Positions 44,360 to 53,576 of a DNA stretch of 64,000 nt are shown here, one piece after another. Source of the stretch: Anaerolentibacter hominis (GTDB lineage: Bacteria > Bacillota > Clostridia > Lachnospirales > Lachnospiraceae). The notes below the pieces were generated by a model. That model was not told the DNA's origin and did no database searches. It was given only the letters and a program-made list of their open reading frames with translations. The stretch is taken from assembly GCF_032380675.1 (NCBI RefSeq), contig NZ_JAWDIX010000001.1:1426001-1490000 (forward strand), given 5' to 3'. Both the position numbers and the translations under genes were made by a program. The number at the start of each line of letters is the position of its first letter. Position 1 is the first letter of the stretch.

Positions 44360-45385
44360 CTAACTATATTTGTGTTTTTTGCTGGCCTTAAAAAACTTTG
44401 TTAACTCTTTGGATTCCATAATTCTGCCCAGGCCTTCCACTGCACTTGTGTCACAGTTGGAGGCAATCACAGTATCCAGGCCGGTCTGTATTTTCAGAAG
44501 TTCCTTCAGATCCGGTATGCGGGCAGATCCCCCGGTAAGATGAATCCCGGTACGTTTAATATCTGAGGAGATCTCCGGAGGCGTCTTTTCCAGAATAATA
44601 CGGATTGCATCGACGATCGTCATGAGCTGATCAATGATGGCGTCCATCAGAACCTGCTCTTCCACCTCGATTTCCGTAGGCAGTCCGGTAAGTACATGAC
44701 GGCCATAAGAAACAAAGCGCTCGGTGCCGGAACCTTCGGTTCTCCCTAAATCTATTTTTAACTGTTCCGCGGTTTTCATACCAATATGGACATTATAATG
44801 TTTTTTTACCTGGCTGCGGATCGCCTCGTCCAGGTTCGTACCCCCTACCGGAATCATCTTGCTCAGCACGATCCCGCCCAGACTCAAGACGGATACCTCT
44901 GTGGTCTGCGCTCCGATGTCCACCACCAGCAGACCCTTGGTCCCAATCACATTCAGCCCCATGCCCACAGCGTCCGCAATGGACTTCTCGATAAGCAAAA
45001 CAGAGCCCGGACGCAGGGTGGAACTCTCAATCACGTCATAGAAGGCTCTTTTTTCCACTTCTGTTATATCAAACGGCACCGCAACATAAAACGCAGGGCG
45101 CATGGTCGGCAAAGGTATGGACAGCACTTTCATATCCTTGAAAATCCGGTTGAACATATACTGCATATTGTCTATATCTGTGATAACGCCATTCCGGACC
45201 GGATTGGTGATCACAATATTCTCAGGGGCCTTTTCCTGCATTTCATAAGCTTCATCCCCATAGGCTACCACGGTCTTTTTGTTCTTCCTTGCTATAATGT
45301 TCTTTTGATGATATATAATTCCCTTGCCGTCACGGTATACCTTAAAGGTATTGCTGCCGAAATCTATGCCGAATATGTTTGCCAT
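44360..45385 (-). CDS. mreB: Actin-like rod-shape protein MreB
   Basis: A 341-residue bacterial actin. Phosphate-1 motif GIDFGSNTFKVY, phosphate-2 VVDIGAQTTEVSVLSLGG and adenosine motif GIHLTGGSARIPDLKE are intact. ATG 45385 follows GGAGG. It organises lateral wall synthesis under the membrane with MreC/MreD/RodA/PBP2. It follows radC by 15 bases in the common Firmicute order radC-mreBCD. Confidence 0.97.
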   Translation of the reverse strand: MANIFGIDFGSNTFKVYRDGKGIIYHQKNIIARKNKKTVVAYGDEAYEMQEKAPENIVITNPVRNGVITDIDNMQYMFNRIFKDMKVLSIPLPTMRPAFYVAVPFDITEVEKRAFYDVIESSTLRPGSVLLIEKSIADAVGMGLNVIGTKGLLVVDIGAQTTEVSVLSLGGIVLSKMIPVGGTNLDEAIRSQVKKHYNVHIGMKTAEQLKIDLGRTEGSGTERFVSYGRHVLTGLPTEIEVEEQVLMDAIIDQLMTIVDAIRIILEKTPPEISSDIKRTGIHLTGGSARIPDLKELLKIQTGLDTVIASNCDTSAVEGLGRIMESKELTKFFKASKKHKYS

Positions 45386-45400
45386 TTTCTCATTTCCTCC

Positions 45401-46105
45401 TCAGAGAATGCCCTGTTCCTTCAGGCTGATGTATCTGTTATCCCCGATAATGATGTGGTCCACTAATTTTATCCCGATCAGGCTGCCGATTTCGCTCAGA
45501 CGCCTTGTGACCATAATATCCTCCTTGCTGGGAGCGGGATCACCGCTGGGATGGTTATGGACCAGAAAAATAGAGACCGCTTCATGTTTAAAAGCACATA
45601 GAAATACCTCCCTGGGTGAAACCACAGAGAAATTCACAGTGCCCGCCGATAATTTCATATCTTTTGTCAGCCGGTTCCTGGAGTCCAGCATTCCCACCAG
45701 AAGTTCCTCCCTGGTCAGAAAACGCATTGATTCCATGTAATATCCGGCTATTTGTTCCGGAGACTGAAAACAGATTCCCTCCGGCCGCACTGCCGCTGCC
45801 ATCCGCTTGGACAGCTCGGCAACCGCCGACAGCTGAATCGCCTTCACCCTCCCTATTCCATCAATTGATTTTAATTCTTCCAATGTCAGATAATTCAGTC
45901 CCACAAGCCCCGGATACTGTTCGTGCCGGGCCAATACGGCATGCGCCACGTCAAGGGCGCGGCTGCCTCTGCTGCCGGTCCGGATAATCACTGCAAGAAG
46001 TTCTCCGTCCGTCAGGCTGGTAATTCCGTTCTGCTCAGCCTTCTCGTACGGCTGCTCTGTGGGAGGCAGTTCTTTCTGGGTAAAACGTATCTTTCTGTTC
46101 TTCAT
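45401..46105 (-). CDS. radC: RadC family JAB-domain protein
   Basis: A 234-residue RadC/JAB1 protein. The start ATG 46105 (MKNRKIRF) is preferred to a TTG 66 bases upstream, which lacks a ribosome site. A helix-hairpin-helix segment (SIDGIGRVKAIQLSAVAEL) and the metalloprotease motif EAVSIFLVHNHPSGDPAPSKED (JAMM, HxHPxGxxxxSxxD) are present. Despite the name, DNA-repair function is doubtful in this family. It precedes mreB. Confidence 0.92.
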   Translation of the reverse strand: MKNRKIRFTQKELPPTEQPYEKAEQNGITSLTDGELLAVIIRTGSRGSRALDVAHAVLARHEQYPGLVGLNYLTLEELKSIDGIGRVKAIQLSAVAELSKRMAAAVRPEGICFQSPEQIAGYYMESMRFLTREELLVGMLDSRNRLTKDMKLSAGTVNFSVVSPREVFLCAFKHEAVSIFLVHNHPSGDPAPSKEDIMVTRRLSEIGSLIGIKLVDHIIIGDNRYISLKEQGIL

Positions 46106-46223
46106 TGCTCTCTTTTCCGTTTCCCCACAAACCGGCAGAACAAAAAAAGAAAGAATTCCCTTATCCGACAAAAAGCTGTCCGATTCAGGCCTTTCATGCC
46201 AATATCCCCAAAAAGTGTAGATT

Positions 46224-46252
46224 AGTATACCATATTTTACATGGAATTACAA
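46224..46252 (-). promoter_or_regulatory. Promoter of radC-mreBCD-PBP2
   Basis: On the minus strand TTGTAA (46252-46247), 17-base spacer, TATACT (46229-46224). It overlaps the 3' end of the upstream gene by a few bases. Confidence 0.75.
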
Positions 46253-47530
46253 CGCAATCAAATTCTTTTCATATAACTTTTCCAGAGACATCAGGATTCC
46301 AAGTTTGGCATGGTACCAGGTCAGGCCGCCCTGAAAATAGACCGCATAGGGCGGTTCAATCGGAGCGTCAGCGCTCAGCTCGATAGAGGAACCGGAGACA
46401 AAAGCTCCGGCGGCCATGATCACATCCGAATGATAACCGGGCATCGGCCATGGCTCCGGACGGACGTAGCTGTCCACAGGAGCAGCCGCCTGAATCCCCT
46501 CACAGAAGGCAATGACCGCCTCCGGAGAACCAAGTACAACGGACTGGATGATATCATGCCGGTCCTCACTGCCCCCCGGCACAACCGCAAAACCCAGATG
46601 TTCATAGCAGCTGGCGGCGAAGACGGCTCCTTTCAGAGCGCCTGCCGTAACGGTCGGCGCCAGAAATAATCCTTGAAAAAACGGCTGATTAAGGCCCAGC
46701 GTTGCTCCTACTTCTTTCCCCAGGCCCGGCGCGGTCAAACGATATGCACACTGCTCCACCAGTTTTTCTTTTCCCACAATATATCCGCCGATGGGGGCCA
46801 GTCCGCCTCCGGGATTTTTAATCAGAGAACCCACACACAGATCGGCCCCGACCTGAGAGGGCTCGGTCAGTTCTACAAATTCTCCGTAACAATTATCTAC
46901 CATGCAGATCAGATCCGGTTTTATACTCTTTACAAAAGCAATCAGTTCTCCGATCTGCGCCACGGAAAAGGTGGGGCGTGTGGCATAACCCTTGGAGCGC
47001 TGGATCGTTACCATTTTGGTATTTTCATGAATCAGCGTCCGAATCGTATCATAGTCAAAACTGCCATCCGGCAGAAGATCCGCCTGGGCATAGCTGACAC
47101 CATATTCCTTCAGCGAACCGGGACATTCCCTGATCCCGATTACCCCTTCCAGCGTATCATAGGGCTTTCCGCAGGGGGACAAAAGTTCATCTCCCGGCCG
47201 CAGCATCGCAGAGAGCGCTACCGTCAGAGCATGGGTGCCGCAGGTAAGCTGAGGCCGTACCAGAGCCGATTCGGCGCCGAATACAGAAGCATAGACAGCC
47301 TCCAGCGTATCCCTTCCTATATCGTTATATCCATAGCCGGTGGTGGCGGCAAAATGGGCTTCGCTCAAACGGTTCTCCTGCATGGCGCGTATGACCTTCA
47401 TCTGATTGTACTCTGCCGTCCGGTCAATTTCCGCGAAGTGTTCCTTTAACGAATCCTCTATCTTTCTGCCGAATTCCAGCACCTCTTTTTGTATTGTCAA
47501 TTCTCCATATAACTGGTCTAATTGTTCCAT
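46247..47530 (-). CDS. Methionine gamma-lyase family PLP enzyme (aluminium-resistance type)
   Basis: A 427-residue PLP-dependent fold-type I protein of the Met-gamma-lyase/aluminium resistance family. The PLP Lys lies in LIKNPGGGLAPIGGYI. Motifs HFAATTGYGYNDIGRDTLE and DNCYGEFVE are family hallmarks. The true substrate is not settled; the name is from early annotation. In Firmicutes it is usually near miaA-mutL, and here it follows miaA by 26 bases. Confidence 0.9.
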   Translation of the reverse strand: MEQLDQLYGELTIQKEVLEFGRKIEDSLKEHFAEIDRTAEYNQMKVIRAMQENRLSEAHFAATTGYGYNDIGRDTLEAVYASVFGAESALVRPQLTCGTHALTVALSAMLRPGDELLSPCGKPYDTLEGVIGIRECPGSLKEYGVSYAQADLLPDGSFDYDTIRTLIHENTKMVTIQRSKGYATRPTFSVAQIGELIAFVKSIKPDLICMVDNCYGEFVELTEPSQVGADLCVGSLIKNPGGGLAPIGGYIVGKEKLVEQCAYRLTAPGLGKEVGATLGLNQPFFQGLFLAPTVTAGALKGAVFAASCYEHLGFAVVPGGSEDRHDIIQSVVLGSPEAVIAFCEGIQAAAPVDSYVRPEPWPMPGYHSDVIMAAGAFVSGSSIELSADAPIEPPYAVYFQGGLTWYHAKLGILMSLEKLYEKNLIAL

Positions 47531-47556
47531 ATTCAGTATTCCCCGAATTTCCCCGT

Positions 47557-48507
47557 TTAGAAATCCGTTACTATTCCTTTCTCTTTTAATACGGCGGCCA
47601 TGCGGGCCAATATTTCATCTTCTGACCGGTAGTCTTCTCTATTCAGCCAGGTGACGTCCCGCTCCCGTTTAAACCAGGTCAGCTGCCGCTTTGCAAAGTG
47701 CCTGGTATCCCGTTTCAATATATAGACAGCCTCTTCCAGCGTACATTCACCCGCCAGATAGGCAGCGATTTCCTTATAGCCAAGTCCCTGCATGGAAGTC
47801 AGATTCCGGTCAAGGCCTTCATCCAGGAGTGACCGGACTTCCTGTACCAGCCCATCGGACAGCATCTGATCCACACGCCTGTCGATCCGCTCATACAGCT
47901 TTGTCCGATCGTCGGACAATACAAAGTAGACAAACCGGTAAGGAGATTCTTTCTCCCTCTGTTCACAGTTATGGGCAGAAATAGGTCTGCCGTTGATCCG
48001 GAAATACTCCAGTGCACGGATGACACGCTTTCTGTTGTGCGGATGAATGATCTTAGCCGAGTCCGGGTCCGCTTCCACTAACATCTCATAGAGGTACTGT
48101 TCGCCCTTTTCCCCGGCCAGGGTTTCCAGCTCTGCGCGGATCTCGTTTTCCGGTTCCTCAGAGAAGTCAATGTCATAGAGCAGCGCCTGAATATAAAACC
48201 CCGTGCCGCCTGCAATAATGGGTATCTTCCCTCGGGCATGGATGCTGCGGACAGCGTCTTTGGCATCCTGCTGAAAACGCGCGACATTATATTCCCGGGA
48301 GGGTTCCAGCACATCAATCAGATAGTGGGCGATCCCGCCCATCTCTTCCGGCCTGATTTTCGCAGTTCCGATATCCATCCTTTTATAAACCTGCATGGAA
48401 TCGGCGGAGACAATCTCTGCGCCGATCAGCTGTGCCAGTCTGACGGAGAGAGCCGTTTTCCCCACAGCTGTAGGTCCTGTCAAAATAATTAATGGTTCCT
48501 TTCTCAT
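47557..48507 (-). CDS. miaA: tRNA dimethylallyltransferase
   Basis: A 316-residue enzyme that transfers dimethylallyl to A37 of tRNAs reading UNN codons. The P-loop is GPTAVGKTALS. The motifs VSADSMQVYKRMDIGTAK and AGGTGFYIQALL are clear. ATG 48507 lies 4 bases after the mutL stop. The order mutS-mutL-miaA is widespread. Confidence 0.97.
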   Translation of the reverse strand: MRKEPLIILTGPTAVGKTALSVRLAQLIGAEIVSADSMQVYKRMDIGTAKIRPEEMGGIAHYLIDVLEPSREYNVARFQQDAKDAVRSIHARGKIPIIAGGTGFYIQALLYDIDFSEEPENEIRAELETLAGEKGEQYLYEMLVEADPDSAKIIHPHNRKRVIRALEYFRINGRPISAHNCEQREKESPYRFVYFVLSDDRTKLYERIDRRVDQMLSDGLVQEVRSLLDEGLDRNLTSMQGLGYKEIAAYLAGECTLEEAVYILKRDTRHFAKRQLTWFKRERDVTWLNREDYRSEDEILARMAAVLKEKGIVTDF

Positions 48508-48511
48508 AGAT

Positions 48512-50416
48512 TCAAATTATCCTCTTAAACTTTTTCTCCAGCTCATATTTACTCATGGAAATAATGACCGGCCTTCCATGGGGGCAGTGATATGGATTTT
48601 CCAGTTCCAGCAGTTCGTCAATCAAAGCAAACGCTTCTGTGTAAGAAAGCGTCTGATTGCCCTTTACCGCCGCCTTGCAGGACAGGGCAGCCAGCTTCGC
48701 CAGGACGGATTCCGGTGTCTCCGGCTTTGTGCCGTCCCCCTCTGCCAGAGTATCGATCAGCTCGGTTAGAATATCCGTACTGTTAAGGCCCAGCATATCT
48801 GCAGGGATTGCTCTGATCTGGTATTCTCTCCCGCCGAAGGATTCGATCTCAAAGCCCATTCCGGTCAGCATCTTACGATAGCGTGCCAGTACCTCTTCTT
48901 CCCGCATGGAGAGAGACAGCAGGACAGGCGGAGCCAGAAGCTGGGAGGCATATTCTTTGTTTTTCTGTCGCTGTACCGCTTTCTCATATAATATTTTTTC
49001 ATGTGCGGCATGCTGGTCAATAATAAACAGATTGTCCTCATACTGGACAAGCCAATAGGTAGCAAAGAGCTGTCCAATAATCTGGAAGCGGTCTCTTGCT
49101 TTCTTCGACAGCAGCTTTTCCTCAAACAGCCCGATCTGTTCTGTTTTCTGCGGCGCCGGTGTTTCCGGGACTTTCCTGTCGTCGGTATGAAGTCCGTTCG
49201 CTGCCATATAAACCCTGCCGATTTCCGTATCCGCAATCGGTTTTAACTGTTCCGGATCTGGGAGTCTTAAATCGGTCTTTCTCTCCTCTTTCCGGGGAGC
49301 GGCATGATAGTCCGGCTTTCGCTCTGCGACAAAATTCCGCTCTCTGCGGGTTTCGAAAGGCTCCACATGCTCTTCTCTTATCGGCGCTTTCTTCTCCGGC
49401 TGGTCCTCGCCCGCGTCTACAATATATTCTTTGCCTGCCAGAATCTCTTTTAAACCCTGGTAAACCAGATCATACAGCTTTACATTATCGTCAAACCGCA
49501 CTTCCTGTTTGGTGGGATGAACATTCACGTCTACGATGGCTCCGTCCACGGTAAAATGAAGGGCACTAAACGGATACCTGTGATTCATCAGATACGGGCG
49601 GAAGGCTTCTTCAATTGCCTTGCTGATGATATTGCTGCGCACATAGCGGCCGTTCACAAAATAGTTTTCAAAGCCACGGTTACCCCTGGAAACCACAGGC
49701 TTTCCCACAAAGCCGTCAATGGTGATCCCCTCTCCCTCCACATGGACAGGAAGGATATTCTTAGCAGTTTCCCTCCCGTAAATATGATATATGATACTCT
49801 GCAGATCATCGTTTCCCGTGGTATGCAGTTTCAGCTGATTATTATTCATGAATTTGAAGGAAATCTCCGGATGGGACAGAGCCGCCCTCTCCATCAGTTC
49901 CCCGATGTAGCTGCCCTCTGTCACGGGAGTTTTCAGAAATTTCTTTCTGGCAGGTGTATTAAAAAACAGATTCCGTACCAGAAAAGTAGTACCCTCCGGG
50001 CATCCGATCTCGTCCAGGCCCTTTTCTTTTCCCCCGTCAATCAGATAACGGATTCCGGTCAGCGACTCCCTGGTCTTGGTGATGACCTCAACCATTCCCA
50101 CCGCCGCGATGCTGGAAAGAGCCTCGCCGCGGAAGCCCAGACTTTTCACCCCGGTTAAGTCGGCTGCCGTGCGGATTTTACTGGTGGCATGGCGGAGAAA
50201 GGCCTTGGGGATCTCATCTTTCGGGATACCGCTTCCGTTGTCTGTGACACGGATAAAGCTGATACCGCCCTCCTTTATTTCCACTGTGACCATCGTAGCA
50301 CCTGCGTCTACAGCATTTTCCACCAGTTCTTTTACAACGGCGCTTGGGCGCTCGATTACTTCTCCTGCAGCTATCTTATTGACTGTAGCTTCATCTAACA
50401 GTTCTATTTCTCTCAC
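48512..50416 (-). CDS. mutL: DNA mismatch repair endonuclease MutL
   Basis: A 634-residue GHKL ATPase. It uses GTG at 50416 after GGAGG. N-terminal ATP motifs are NAVDAGATMVTVEI, DNGSGIPKDE and GFRGEALSS. The C-terminal domain has the endonuclease motif DQHAAHEKILYE, absent in E. coli MutL but present in Gram-positive ones, so the protein should nick the nascent strand. The middle linker is charged and less conserved. Confidence 0.97.
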   Translation of the reverse strand: MREIELLDEATVNKIAAGEVIERPSAVVKELVENAVDAGATMVTVEIKEGGISFIRVTDNGSGIPKDEIPKAFLRHATSKIRTAADLTGVKSLGFRGEALSSIAAVGMVEVITKTRESLTGIRYLIDGGKEKGLDEIGCPEGTTFLVRNLFFNTPARKKFLKTPVTEGSYIGELMERAALSHPEISFKFMNNNQLKLHTTGNDDLQSIIYHIYGRETAKNILPVHVEGEGITIDGFVGKPVVSRGNRGFENYFVNGRYVRSNIISKAIEEAFRPYLMNHRYPFSALHFTVDGAIVDVNVHPTKQEVRFDDNVKLYDLVYQGLKEILAGKEYIVDAGEDQPEKKAPIREEHVEPFETRRERNFVAERKPDYHAAPRKEERKTDLRLPDPEQLKPIADTEIGRVYMAANGLHTDDRKVPETPAPQKTEQIGLFEEKLLSKKARDRFQIIGQLFATYWLVQYEDNLFIIDQHAAHEKILYEKAVQRQKNKEYASQLLAPPVLLSLSMREEEVLARYRKMLTGMGFEIESFGGREYQIRAIPADMLGLNSTDILTELIDTLAEGDGTKPETPESVLAKLAALSCKAAVKGNQTLSYTEAFALIDELLELENPYHCPHGRPVIISMSKYELEKKFKRII

Positions 50417-50434
50417 GATACAGCCTCCTTATTA

Positions 50435-53080
50435 TCAGCTGTTGCTCTTTTCACGGATTTTATGTAATGTCCCGCTGAGCAGGTTCAACGCCTGCATAGG
50501 CGTGGTATTATTCAGGTCAATTTCCAGAAGCTCGTCGATAATTTCGCCCTTCCAGTCTATTTGATGGAGATAGGAGACATCCGGAGCATAGTCCGGATCA
50601 AACAGAGAGAGCTGCTGCTCCTCCTGCAGCTGTATTTTACGGGCTTTTTCCATCACGTCATTTTCACTGAGCTTTTTTGCGATCTCTCCCGCCCGGATCA
50701 GCACATTTTCTGGGACGCCGGCCAGCCTTGCCACCTGAATGCCATAGCTTTTATCTGCCCCGCCCTTCATGATTTTGCGCAGGAATACAATATCATCGCC
50801 CTGCTCTTTGACGGCTATACAGTAATTATTCACACTGTCCAGTTTGCCCTCCAGCTCGGTCAGCTCGTGATAATGAGTGGCAAAAAGTGCTTTTGCCCCC
50901 AGAAGTCTGGGATTGGCGATATGTTCCACCACCGCCCAGGCAATGCTCAGTCCGTCGAAGGTGCTGGTGCCTCTTCCGATTTCATCCAGAATAAGCAGGC
51001 TGTTTCTGGTGGCATTCCGCAGGATATTGGCCACCTCCGTCATCTCAACCATAAAGGTACTCTGCCCGGATGCCAGATCGTCCGAAGCCCCCACTCTGGT
51101 AAATATCCGGTCCACGATTCCTACGCAAGCCGAGGAGGCAGGCACAAAGGAACCGATCTGGGCCATGAGAACAATCAGGGCAGTCTGGCGCATATAAGTG
51201 GATTTTCCGGCCATATTGGGTCCTGTAATAATAGACACCCGATTGGCTTCCCCGTCCAGATAAGTATCATTCGCCACAAACATATCGTTTGGAATCATCA
51301 GCTCGACAACCGGATGGCGGCCGTCCTTGATATCTATAATACCTTCTTCATTGATCTGTGGACGGACAAATTGATTGTGTTCCGCCACATAGGCCAGGGA
51401 TACCAGGACATCCAGGTTCGCGAGTGCCCTGGCCGTATCCTGTATCCGTTTCATGTGGGAAGCCACACTGTCACGCAGCTTCTGAAACAGATCATATTCC
51501 AGGGCGTAGAGTTTATCCTCCGCGCCCAGAATCATATCTTCCAGTTCTTTCAATTCCGGCGTTATGTACCGCTCCGCATTGGCCAGCGTCTGTTTGCGCA
51601 TCCAGGTCTCCGGCACCAGATCCTGGTAAGAATTCGTAACTTCCAGGTAATAGCCAAACACCTTATTATAGCGGATTCTAAGATTCTTGATGCCGGTATT
51701 TTCCCGCTCTTTCGCTTCCAGTTCGGACAGCCAGGTCTTTCCATCCGTCTTAGCCTTCCGGAACTTATCCACATTCTCGTCATAGCCTTCCTTGATGAAG
51801 CCGCCCTCACGGATCGTAATAGGAGGTTCTTCCTCAATGGCACTGTCGATTTTCCTGTATACATCCTCCAGGGTATCCATCTGTCGGAATAAGTCTGTCA
51901 GCAGGCTGCATTTAAAATTACCAAGGATATCCTGTATATAGGGAAGCATGGAAAGAGAGGATTTCAACGCGATGAAATCCCTGGGGTTTACGGTTCTCAG
52001 GCTGACCTTGCCGATGAGCCGCTCCAGATCATAGATGGGATTTAGATATTCCCGCAGTTCTTCCCGGAGCATCATATTGTTGTTTAAGTCTTCTATAGCA
52101 TCCAGCCGCTCTTCCATCCGTTCCCGGTTGATCAGAGGTTGTTCGATATAATTGCGCAGAAGTCTGGCGCCCATAGCCGTTTTCGTCTTATCCAGCACCC
52201 ACAGCAGAGATCCCCGCTTGGTCTTCTCGCGAAGTGTCTCTGTCAGTTCCAGATTTCTTCTCGTGGAGCTGTCCAGAATCATATAGTCGTTGGTCTCATA
52301 AGGGACAAGACGGATCAGATGCTCCAGACTGTTTTTCTGTGTCTCCAGCAAATATTGAAGGACAGCTCCGGAGCTTAAAATCCCGGCGGTGTAGTCGGTG
52401 AGTCCCAGACCCTGGAGCGCCGCCACACGAAAGTGATCCTTCAGAGCCTTCCGGCACAGATCCCTGTCATAATACCAGGGTTCCAGTTTTGTAAAAGAAA
52501 TGTTCAGTCTGTACTTCAGATCTTCAAAATCCAGGGAACAATTCAGAAATTCCTCGTTGCAGATGATTTCCGACGGTGTGAACTTATTGATTTCATCCAG
52601 GACTTTCTTTTCTTCTTCCACCTCCGTGACCACATAGTCGCCGGTTGTCACGTCGGCGGTGGAGATGCCGAACCGTCCATCCTCCAGGATAATTCCCATC
52701 AGATAATTATTCCGTCCTTCATCCAGAGCCTGTGTATTTAAATTGGTTCCGGGAGTAACGATACGGATAACTTCACGTTTCACAATTCCTTTCACCGTCT
52801 TGGGATCTTCTGTCTGCTCACAGATGGCCACTTTATACCCCTTCTGAACCAGTTTATTTAAATAGCCCTCCACCGCATGATAGGGGATACCGCACATGGG
52901 GGCCCGTTCCTCCTGCCCGCAGTTCTTCCCCGTCAGAGTAATCTCCAGTTCCCGGGAAGCTGTAAGGGCGTCTTCATAAAACATTTCATAGAAATCGCCC
53001 AGACGATAAAAAAGAATACAGTCTTCATACTGTTTCTTAATTTCCAGATACTGTTTCATCATTGGTGTTGGTTCGTTCAT
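50435..53080 (-). CDS. mutS: DNA mismatch recognition protein MutS
   Basis: An 881-residue MutS1. The N-terminal mismatch wedge FYEMF (LGDFYEMFYEDA), clamp and lever regions, and the ABC-type ATPase GPNMAGKSTYMRQTA, DEIGRGTSTFDGLSIAW and ATHYHELTELE are all present. ATG 53080. It lies 18 bases upstream of mutL. Confidence 0.98.
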   Translation of the reverse strand: MNEPTPMMKQYLEIKKQYEDCILFYRLGDFYEMFYEDALTASRELEITLTGKNCGQEERAPMCGIPYHAVEGYLNKLVQKGYKVAICEQTEDPKTVKGIVKREVIRIVTPGTNLNTQALDEGRNNYLMGIILEDGRFGISTADVTTGDYVVTEVEEEKKVLDEINKFTPSEIICNEEFLNCSLDFEDLKYRLNISFTKLEPWYYDRDLCRKALKDHFRVAALQGLGLTDYTAGILSSGAVLQYLLETQKNSLEHLIRLVPYETNDYMILDSSTRRNLELTETLREKTKRGSLLWVLDKTKTAMGARLLRNYIEQPLINRERMEERLDAIEDLNNNMMLREELREYLNPIYDLERLIGKVSLRTVNPRDFIALKSSLSMLPYIQDILGNFKCSLLTDLFRQMDTLEDVYRKIDSAIEEEPPITIREGGFIKEGYDENVDKFRKAKTDGKTWLSELEAKERENTGIKNLRIRYNKVFGYYLEVTNSYQDLVPETWMRKQTLANAERYITPELKELEDMILGAEDKLYALEYDLFQKLRDSVASHMKRIQDTARALANLDVLVSLAYVAEHNQFVRPQINEEGIIDIKDGRHPVVELMIPNDMFVANDTYLDGEANRVSIITGPNMAGKSTYMRQTALIVLMAQIGSFVPASSACVGIVDRIFTRVGASDDLASGQSTFMVEMTEVANILRNATRNSLLILDEIGRGTSTFDGLSIAWAVVEHIANPRLLGAKALFATHYHELTELEGKLDSVNNYCIAVKEQGDDIVFLRKIMKGGADKSYGIQVARLAGVPENVLIRAGEIAKKLSENDVMEKARKIQLQEEQQLSLFDPDYAPDVSYLHQIDWKGEIIDELLEIDLNNTTPMQALNLLSGTLHKIREKSNS

Positions 53081-53081
53081 G

Positions 53082-53561
53082 TTATACCTCTACTTTATCT
53101 TCTATTAAATCGTCCCCATCCGCGGCCGCAGTAGCCAGCTCGTCACAGCGTTCATTCTGCGGATGCCCGTTGTGCCCCCGGACCCAGCAGTACTGAACCT
53201 TATGGGGTTCCATCGCCTGAAGAAGCCGCTTCCACAGATCTACATTTTTGACCGGCTCATTTTTGCCCCGCTTCCAGCCCTTTTTTATCCAGCCGTCGAT
53301 CCAGTGCTCATTAAAGGCTTTCACCAGATACTGGGAGTCCGAATACAGCGTGACAAGACAGGGTCTGGTCAGAGCTTCCAGTCCGGCAATGGCAGCCATA
53401 AGCTCCATCCGGTTATTGGTGGTTTTCACATATCCCTGGGAATATTCACGGATATGTTCCGTCCCTCTGGAATCCGTACAGCACAATATTGTACCGTAGC
53501 CGCCCGGTCCCTCCGGATTGCCCCTGGCAGAGCCGTCTGTATAAATAGTAACTTCCATCAT
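53082..53561 (-). CDS. rnhA: Ribonuclease HI
   Basis: A 159-residue RNase HI that cuts RNA in RNA-DNA hybrids. The DEDD residues lie in IYTDGSARGNPEGPGG, NNRMELMAA, LYSDSQYLV and the C-terminal CDELA. AAGGAG precedes ATG 53561. It sits one base from the mutS start, within the repair operon. Confidence 0.95.
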   Translation of the reverse strand: MMEVTIYTDGSARGNPEGPGGYGTILCCTDSRGTEHIREYSQGYVKTTNNRMELMAAIAGLEALTRPCLVTLYSDSQYLVKAFNEHWIDGWIKKGWKRGKNEPVKNVDLWKRLLQAMEPHKVQYCWVRGHNGHPQNERCDELATAAADGDDLIEDKVEV

Positions 53562-53576
53562 CGTCTAAACTCCTTG

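Noticed and set aside
46673..47449. Plus-strand open frame of 258 codons
   Set aside because: It is antisense to the methionine gamma-lyase family gene and has no recognisable features.
50561..51892. Plus-strand open frame of 443 codons
   Set aside because: It is antisense to the mutS core and has no domain; a consequence of codon bias.
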